From contig CM061142.1 of the NCBI GenBank assembly GCA_030789695.1, forward strand, positions 804,496,817-804,560,816: a DNA stretch of 64,000 bases, given 5' to 3'. Position numbers and translations under genes: made by a program. A model generated the notes under the pieces. It had not been told where the DNA came from. It did no database searches and worked only from the letters and a program-made list of their open reading frames with translations. This DNA is from Scilla litardierei. Its lineage: Eukaryota; Streptophyta; Magnoliopsida; Asparagales; Asparagaceae. Shown here in pieces: positions 57,130-64,000 of this stretch. Every line of letters starts with the position of its first letter. Within the stretch, counting starts at the first letter, position 1.

Positions 57130-57545
57130 AAATTTTTTTGGGGGGAATGAGCGAGATCCGAGCTTAATTTTAGAGGTAATTGCTTTGAATTTAATTATGA
57201 AATCATTAATTTCGAATATCATGCCTAATTAATCCTTTTTCAGATCTATATTTTTTGTTTTAATTTTGAAGTTAATTTTTGAAGGAGGGTTGGGGGGAAT
57301 TGGGTGAGCTTTCTCGTTGGTCAGCGCGATCCGAGCTTAAATTGGGCGGTATTTTCCTTTGAATTTTGTTGCATCTTGATCTTGGATAATTTTTCTAAAA
57401 AGTAATTTGTGTTTTTCTCTTTAATTCGTGCCATTTATTGTATTTACATTTATTCCATGTAATTGTCGGGAATTTAGTGGCCTCTCGTGTTAGTGTGATC
57501 CGAGCTTAAATTGAGCGGTATTTGCTTTAAATTTCATATATTATA
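57130..57545 (+). repeat. Three degenerate repeats in intron 1 (GATCCGAGCTTAAATTG)
   Basis: Three units about 170-180 bp apart, each with a G-rich lead-in and the core GATCCGAGCTTAAATTGGGC followed by GGTAATTGCTTTGAATTT-type text (near 57,155, 57,330 and 57,500). They are older and more diverged than the 360-bp repeats further down. Confidence 0.7.
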
Positions 57546-58306
57546 TATAGCGTGATCTTTATCCATTATTTTCGGTTCTTTCATTAGAACTTACGCACCT
57601 TCTCGCTGATTCTTGCTAATTGCTGGAAATTTTTGAGGAAGAATGAGATCCGGTGGGAATTGATAACTTTTTTAGGTTTCGTGATGCAAGTTTCAATCGT
57701 TGGAATTTTGCCTTGGATTTTACTGTAGCCTAATCATCATCGTGAAGATTCCTGAACTTTTTGTATTTAAAAAATACGTGATGATGATTGTCAAATTTAC
57801 TTTTAAATTTCACGCCCATCTTTCTTTCTGTCTCTTCAAGGTTATTTCACGAGAAATTCTTCTGATCGTTGTGGGGTTCAAGGCAACAGCAGTTTTGCTG
57901 TAGCTTTATCTCTTCTTCAGATTCCTTTTCATATTTTATCCTCATCCTTAAATTTTGTGGATTTCTTTATATTTTAGCTCCTGTGCTGAGGTAACATGCT
58001 GTGATCATGGCGATCTCGGGTTGAATTGATCAAGTGCACTTTCTCGTTATTGCCCTTTTTTTGGAATTGTTGACCGCAGAAATTTATTGATCTGCTCGTT
58101 AGATTCTCAGTGTTTTGGTTTAAATTTTGAGTTCTTCAGTTTCCTTTTTTAGAGAACTTTTTTTTAGAGAGAACCCAATTTCCTATTTTAAAAAAACGGC
58201 TAAACTTTGTTCCATTTTAGAATGCTTGCAGTGCAGTGCAGTGCTTGTCGATTTTATCTGTTGTTGGCGGAGTTCAATTTGGTGATTTAACCGTAGCTTT
58301 TAAATT

Positions 58307-59374
58307 CCTTAATAATTGAAAATGTTAGAGCCAACTTCAATTTACTTTGTCGCCATCATGCAATTTCATACGTTATTTTTCAACTTTTGTAAATGTCAAA
58401 TTCGATAATGTTTTTTTCGTTTGATCATTCCTTTAGCTAGTCATCCGCTCCATCTTTCTTGATATTTTTTAGATTGTAGCAATTTTTTTCCTGTTTGTTC
58501 TTTATTTAGCTTCACCGTTTATCTTGTCATTTTAATGCCTTGTGATCATTAATTTTCGATTCGGATATCATCTTTGAAATTAGTAGTATGTCTCTTGATC
58601 TTCTTGTTGAAAATTTTGTTTTGTTTAAACTTTTTTGACTATTTTGGAAGGAAATAGTAGTATGTTCCTTAATCATTGAAAATGTTAGGGCCAACTTCAA
58701 TTTACTTTGTCGCCATCATGCAATTTCATACTTTATTTCTCAATTTTTGTAAATGTCAAATTCGATAATTTTTTTTGTTCTTTTGATCATTCCTTTGGCT
58801 AGACATCCGCCCATCTTTCTTGAGATTTTTAGATTGTGGCAATTTGTTTTCCTGTTTGTTCTTTATTCAGCTTCATTGTTTATCTTCTCTTTTTAAAGTC
58901 TTGTGATCATTAATTTTCGATTTGGATATCATCTTGGAAATTAGTAGTATGTCTCTTGATCTTCTTGTTGAAAATTTTGTTTTGTTTAAACTTTTTTGAC
59001 TATTTTGGAAGGAAAATTATTAGTATGTTCCTTAATCATTGAAAATGTTAGAGCCAACTTCAATTTACTTTGCATCTATCATGCAATTTTATACTTTATT
59101 TTTCAATTTTTGTAAATGGTAAATTCAATAATTTTTTTTCCTTTTGATCATTCCTTTGGCTGGTCATCCGCTCCATCTTTCTTGATTTTTTTAGATTGTA
59201 GTAATTTTCTTCCTGTTTGTTCTTTATTCAGCTTCACCGTTTATCTTCTCTTTTTAAAGTCTTGTGATCATTAATTTTCGATTCGGATATCATCTTGGAA
59301 ATTAGTAGTATATATCTTGATCTTCTAGTTGAAAATTTTGTTTTGTTTAAACTTTCTTGACTATTTTGGAAGGT
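58307..59374 (+). repeat. Three 360-bp tandem repeats in intron 1
   Basis: Units start at 58,307, 58,667 and 59,030, each with CCTTAATCATTGAAAATGTT and each ending in GACTATTTTGGAAGG. They are 90 percent or so alike by eye, with small indels in T runs. The last unit ends about 85 bp before the predicted acceptor at 59,460. No coding potential. Confidence 0.88.
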
Positions 59375-59526
59375 AAATTGCAGCAGTTTTCAATTAGAGT
59401 TAGATTCTTATGTTTCCTAACTTTGCTTCTTTTGGATGAATTCCAATCAATGCTTAGCAGGCTGGAAGCGGTGCGTCTCCGGTCTCTGGTGGATTTTGTT
59501 CCGGTGCGGGGTTTTGGAGCTGCAAG

Positions 59527-62500
59527 ATGCCATCTGATATCATGGACCAGAGGCACATGTCTACACTCTACAGGCCGTCAGTGCCATCCTCTTACTTTTC
59601 GGACGAAATGCGGGTTCCTTCTGAGGTATCTTGCTCGAAAACATGGATACTTACTGCCCACATCTAGTTGCTTTTCTCCCCATTGTATTCGACTTGGCAA
59701 TCAAGGGTACCTACATGTTAATTTATTGTTATTTATGGTGTTATATCTTTCTTAGTTAGCACAGATTAGCTTAAAAAAAGTGTGGACATGTTGGCTTTAT
59801 TCAATGTCTATGTCTACTTCAAGTTTTCGTTTTTGGTAGAAGTTCCGGGCAATAATAACGTCTACTTGTTTGCCATGGGACTAACCTGGAAAAGGGAAGA
59901 AGTTGGACCCTTCATTTGAGGGATATCAAACATAGTCCCACATCGGCTAGACAAGGGGACTTGAGGGGGTATAAATTGGGAATTGATATCTCCATTGGAA
60001 TGAGGCCTTTTGGGGAGAGCCCAAGAACAAAACCATACGGGACTTGTGAAGGCCCAAAATGGACAATATATACCAATGTTGGAGATAATGAGTTGAGCCC
60101 ATATTCAAAACCCCAACATCATTATCAGGATGAAAGAAGTAAACCAGAGAGTAAAATTTGTCTTATTTAGCTTCCAAAAAAGCTGCATGCTGGATATCAC
60201 TTTACCCCAAAGTTAAAAAAGAACGTTCCGTATTAGCTTGCCCAGATTTTTCTCTATCCTGGGAGACTCATTCCACCTTTTCTATCATATGGTATGCTGG
60301 CCAAATGCATCACATATCGTAGTCTACGGTTATGGTTCCTATGGAAATTTATTCCATTAACCTGGTGTGGCACTAACTCTTGTGCACACGCCACTGAATC
60401 TTAAGCGAATCAAGCAATCATACATTACCCTCCCTTCTTCTAGAAATACCTTTGAATGTTTCCATGTTGGCAGACTTACCATTCAACCCTTAATTCCTCT
60501 TCCTCCATTAGAATCAGAACTTTCATTCTTCATCTTTCTTTACCAAGGCAATCTGTTGCAGAGAAGACCTGCTTTTCTCATGCGGTAGATGTTGCTACCA
60601 AACATAGTTTTCTCTAGTCAATGCATGTCCCTATCGCAGTAATATTTCTTTTATTGTGGAATTTACAGTATAGTTTCTTGAATTATCATAAAAAATATGT
60701 GTTGTCATTCATTCTTCTGTATGTTTTGCCTAACAGTTGAATATACTTTTTTCAGTGTCCTTTGTTTTTTTGCTAGGTATGATTTTGAAGCTTTATCATT
60801 TTGCTTTATGTGAAATAGATGCAGCTTCCCCATTAATTCCTTTTATTTTGGATAGTTCACTTGATTTGAGGCTCAATCTAAGTTGCGTTTTTGTTTTCCA
60901 TTTTCTCGTGGTAATCAGCTTTGGCAACTCTATTTTCTTTGGCAGTATATATTTCTTAATAGTTCTTCCTTATGTATTTACTTTCAGAAACAAGTTGGAT
61001 TTTGGAAGACTACATCCATGCCTGATCGACGTGGTGAGTTCCATGCTCAACGATGCTCCTATCAGTTTATTGCTATTTCTGGATTGTACTGGAATCATAG
61101 CTATTTCTGGATTGTACTTGAATCATAGCTCTTATTTAGACTTCCTGCTATCACAAAAGTGCGCAATTACCCAAACATTAGTTCACTGTTTAGGTGTGTT
61201 TAAACTGTGCAAATAACCAAGTTCTAAATTAGCAACCAATCCTCTTTGAACATTTTAATAAACTAGTTCGCCGTTGACATGTGTTTGAATCTTAAGTTTC
61301 CTGTTTGGAGTTTATACAGTTAAACTACTGCCTCACATATGCGCATGTGTTGAGAAAGAGTAATGTTGGCATGTTACTTTTGTCAGCTTTAGTTATGATC
61401 ATGAAGACTTACATAGATTTGTTGTAGTGCATTTTTTCTTTAGGTTTTCATCCATTCCTGCATTGTATTGTGGCGAAAAGCATATAAAACAGACATCTCT
61501 GGAAGGTCTTTGATGCAACCAAAAATTTACTCTGGTCTCTTCTATATTGTGAGTTTCTGAAAACCAATTTCACTTTCATAGTAAATGAACAGGATCCTTA
61601 CTTTCGCTTTCGAGAGGAAATGCTATGACAATTAATGGAAAAACCATGTGTACACATCATGTTGTATCTTAATGTGGAACGTGGATGACACATCTTGGCA
61701 TGGGGCAACAAACAAGAGCTGGTATTGACGTATCATGGAAAGATAAAAAACATGTATGTGAATGGAAGATGTTGAGAATTTCCTTTTGTTACAGATTCCC
61801 AAAATAGTTGGTTGAGCAGCTGGGAAGAAACGGAAATGATCTACAGCATTGTGAATAAGAATCAACTCACCTGCATTTGTTAGCACAACTGAATAATAGT
61901 ATGTGATTCAATGCTGGACTTACATTTCTTGCAATGCTAAAGGAAAAAACATGTTAGAATGTGGAATATATTTGAGGACATTGGCTGAAATAATATAAAC
62001 TGTTTCGTGCAAACGATTTTGTTCTAGCAGTAAAAGTAGCTACGAGGAACGTGTTCGAGGATCAAGTTTCCCATTTATTAGGGGTTCTGCTTTCAGTTCT
62101 TTTAATGAGTATCTGTTAAATAAAATATGATGCTAGGAGAGCCCAAACTAGGTTTCTTGCAAACTCTGTGCAAGCTGAGAACTCATGCATATCTTGTAGA
62201 CATCATTTACAATGTTGACTTCCGCAAGTTGTGTAAAATTTAGCCATGGATGATAACTTCCCAGAGTCTTCACCAATGCGATATATACATTTGCTTATTT
62301 AGCATGTTATAATTCTGGCTTTGTACGTGAATATGCTCGTTGTGCTCTCTCCTTGATTACTAATCTAAATTATGTTTTCTGTTTATACCTGAAAACAATG
62401 AATTTTCTCTTTTGTTGTGTATTGACCCCTCAATCTGCAATTCACATGTCTAGAGGTCATGTCATTCATGCCAGGAGGCAAGACTGTTTCTTCGTCACCT

Positions 62501-64000
62501 TTTGAAAAGATGCGTTCGATGGCAGGAAATTTGGGAGACTGTTTGGAGTTTCCACATGATCTTTTCAAAGACTCAAAAAGAAACATTCCCAATAATTTTG
62601 AGCATCATATGGGGGCAAAGAGTACTGCCAACACTTGGAGAGCTCCTGACCACGATGTTGCGGTCCTATCTAAGTTATACGGTCAAGCTGCATTACTTTC
62701 CACAGAATCCAGCAGAGTTCCCTTAAATGGGGTCCATTATTCCTCAAGCTCCTTGTCAGACACATTTAACAAAAAATGTACGTTTTCCTCTCCCTGTGTG
62801 TTGCATGCTTTATTGATGCATTAGTCATTGACCGTATCCATAGGGCACGGTTTATTTAATGGCTGAGTCCCCCCCAACAAATTTCAAGTTACCCCAAATT
62901 TCAAGTTTTCCCCCAAAATTTAAGTTTCCCCCCAAAATTAAAGTTTCTCCCCAGAATTAAAGTTTCTCCCCAAATAGTTTTGTTTCAAAATTCAAATTTC
63001 AAACCTCATACTCATATCAAATAGTTTTCCTCCCAAAATTTAAAAGCTTCCCCCCTAAAATTTTGTCCTAATCATTGTCCTAGTCATCAAGCCCTTATCC
63101 TAGTCATAAGCCCCTTTGTCCTAGTCACTTATCCTAGTAGGACAACATTCAAATTCTTCATCAAATATAGAATAGATATATGAACTGCCAGTATATCAAG
63201 AAATCAAGTGATTTATTTAATATTGATGTTAGTATCAGTTGTTTTATTTCTATTTAATTTGAAGTCAATAGTTCAAACATGACTATTTGTTATTAAAAAC
63301 CTTTTTATTATTTTTATATTTTTCCTTTTGACTACCTAGAAATTTATCCAATGTCTGTTTACTTTTCCAACTGATGATGCAGTTATGTTATCATCGGATG
63401 ATGTCTTTGTTGGTCAGTCTGTTAATACAACTCGATCAAACTTTGGAGAAGGTGAATTTTTTGAATCATTAGAAGAAACTGAAGCACAAACAATTGGAGA
63501 TCTCCTTCCTGACGATGATGATTTGCTGTCTGGGGCTATTCACAATCTTGGGTATGTTGCACAATCCAACATAACAGATGTCGAAGATGATCTATTTTGC
63601 AGCGTAGGTGGCATGGAACTAGAGTCGGATAATAATTTTGGTTGCAAAAAAGCTTCTGAATATGATTATGGAGGAGCTTTCAATTGCCAAGTAAATGGGT
63701 TGGATAGCATTCCTGTCACGGAAATCCCATATGGTCAAAAACACACGAGAACTCTTTTTGTGAAAAACATTGATGGTAACATTGATGATATGGAGCTCAT
63801 GGCATTTTTTGAGGTATTTCTGTTACTACATTTTGGACTTCTATCATTACGTTGATTTATGACGATTTGTCTTTTATAGGACATTCTGATCTTACCTGAT
63901 ACCTCCTTTCTATGTATTTTCAGAAATTTGGTGACATACGGACACTTAATACATCATGTAGGAATCGTGGATTTATAATGGTATCGTACTATGACATCAG
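59527..64000 (+). CDS. MEI2-like RNA-binding protein, N-terminal part (continues past window)
   Basis: Plant Mei2-like (AML/OML) protein, known from the family as an RNA-binding regulator of meiosis, growth and development; normally about 800-1,000 residues with three RRMs. Coding exons: 59,527-59,625 (exon from about 59,461), 60,988-61,033, 62,454-62,777, 63,383-63,813 and 63,924 onward. All introns are GT-AG and all phases agree. Residues 1-33 start MPSDIMDQRHMSTLYRPS; KQVGFWKTTSMPDRR follows (34-48), the family's QVGFWK motif. EAQTIGDLLPDDDDLLSGAI (about 190-209) is the conserved acidic motif before RRM1. RRM1 begins near residue 279 (RTLFVKNI, RNP2) and RNP1 is NRGFIMVSY (about 314-322). 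The window ends in YYDIR. The N-terminal motifs separate it from TE1/TEL proteins. The exact orthologue cannot be named. Confidence 0.9.
59925..60130 (+). repeat. Dispersed TCCCACATCGG repeat in intron 2
   Basis: Starts near AGTCCCACATCGG (59,934-59,946), followed 23 bases later by TATAAATT (59,969), then GGGAGAGCCCAAG, GAAGGCCCAAAATGGACAATA and ATGTTGGAGATAATG. This order is that of a short repeat common in plant genomes. The first 11 bases equal the upstream element of plant snRNA promoters (RTCCCACATCG), with the spacing to the TATA box used by Pol III-type genes. No snRNA sequence follows. Confidence 0.6.
61072..61127 (+). repeat. 28-bp tandem duplication in intron 3
   Basis: Two adjacent units, GCTATTTCTGGATTGTACTG and so on to GAATCATA, with one difference (ACTGG against ACTTG). 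A recent local duplication shortly after the donor at 61,034. Confidence 0.85.
62868..63145 (+). repeat. Two minisatellites in intron 4
   Basis: First, about six units of 17-20 bp of the type AAATTTAAGTTTCCCCCCA (62,868-62,985), with a weaker continuation to 63,060. Second, units of GTCCTAGTCAT with TAAGCCC spacers (about 63,065-63,145). The intron (62,778-63,382) is otherwise AT-rich. Confidence 0.8.

Noticed and set aside
59934..60000. A Pol III snRNA gene
   Set aside because: Promoter-like elements are present, but the following sequence does not resemble U6 or another known snRNA and there is no T-run terminator at the right distance. Kept only as a dispersed repeat.

Overview
The window is nuclear DNA of a flowering plant. 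It holds a deep nest of LTR retrotransposons (about 1-56,100) and, at the right edge, the 5' part of one spliced host gene (about 56,600-64,000, running off the end). The plant assignment rests on tRNA-iMet-primed Ty1/copia elements with small TATA-bearing LTRs, a Tekay-like Ty3/gypsy chromovirus with 3-kb LTRs, and a MEI2-like RNA-binding protein gene with GT-AG introns. The species cannot be told from this sequence. No bacterial-type operons, tRNA or rRNA genes were seen.

Left part (1-26,813). Element A is a decayed minus-strand copia element that runs off the left edge and ends at its 5' LTR at 12,548-12,698. Three insertions sit in it: H, a probable solo LTR (3,189-5,070, in gag), and F, a solo-LTR-like insertion (about 6,790-11,672, in the leader), which is itself split by G, a 3.16-kb gypsy-type solo LTR (8,311-11,468, target duplication CCCAT). 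Right of A lies a plus-strand relative, J: a leader remnant at 12,880-13,140, pol at 22,596-25,900 and a 3' LTR at 26,042-26,185. J is split by a gypsy-LTR remnant (K), which is in turn split by I (15,134-22,115, target duplication CACAT), a SIRE-like element that carries gag but no pol.

Middle (26,814-56,100). One copia element, D (minus strand, short LTRs, target duplication CTTAA), has been stretched to 29 kb by two insertions in its gag. The first is a solo LTR, C (30,454-43,044, target duplication ATAGG), holding a young, almost intact gypsy element, E (31,144-42,012, target duplication GATCC, two 3,061-bp LTRs that look nearly identical). The second is B, a gag-only element (43,459-53,528, target duplication GTTTC). 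The order of insertion can be read directly: D, then C and B, then E inside C. E encodes one gag-pol frame of 1,465 codons, counting the final stop, once two frame-preserving GT-AG introns are removed. One in-frame TAG remains.

Right part (56,106-64,000). This is the promoter, 5'UTR, a long first intron with two sets of internal repeats, and five coding exons of a MEI2-like gene, ending inside RRM1. D inserted a few hundred bases upstream of this gene's likely start and pushed older upstream DNA 29 kb away.

I found no unknown multi-gene system. The most interesting signals are: the introns of E; the gag-only elements I and B; arrays of short inverted repeats inside three SIRE-like LTR families; a hairpin-forming block shared by four copia leaders; palindromic GGGCTTCNGGCCC arrays in the same leaders; and an RT active-site change (YIDN) shared by two copia copies. 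All coordinates, splice sites and target duplications were read by eye.
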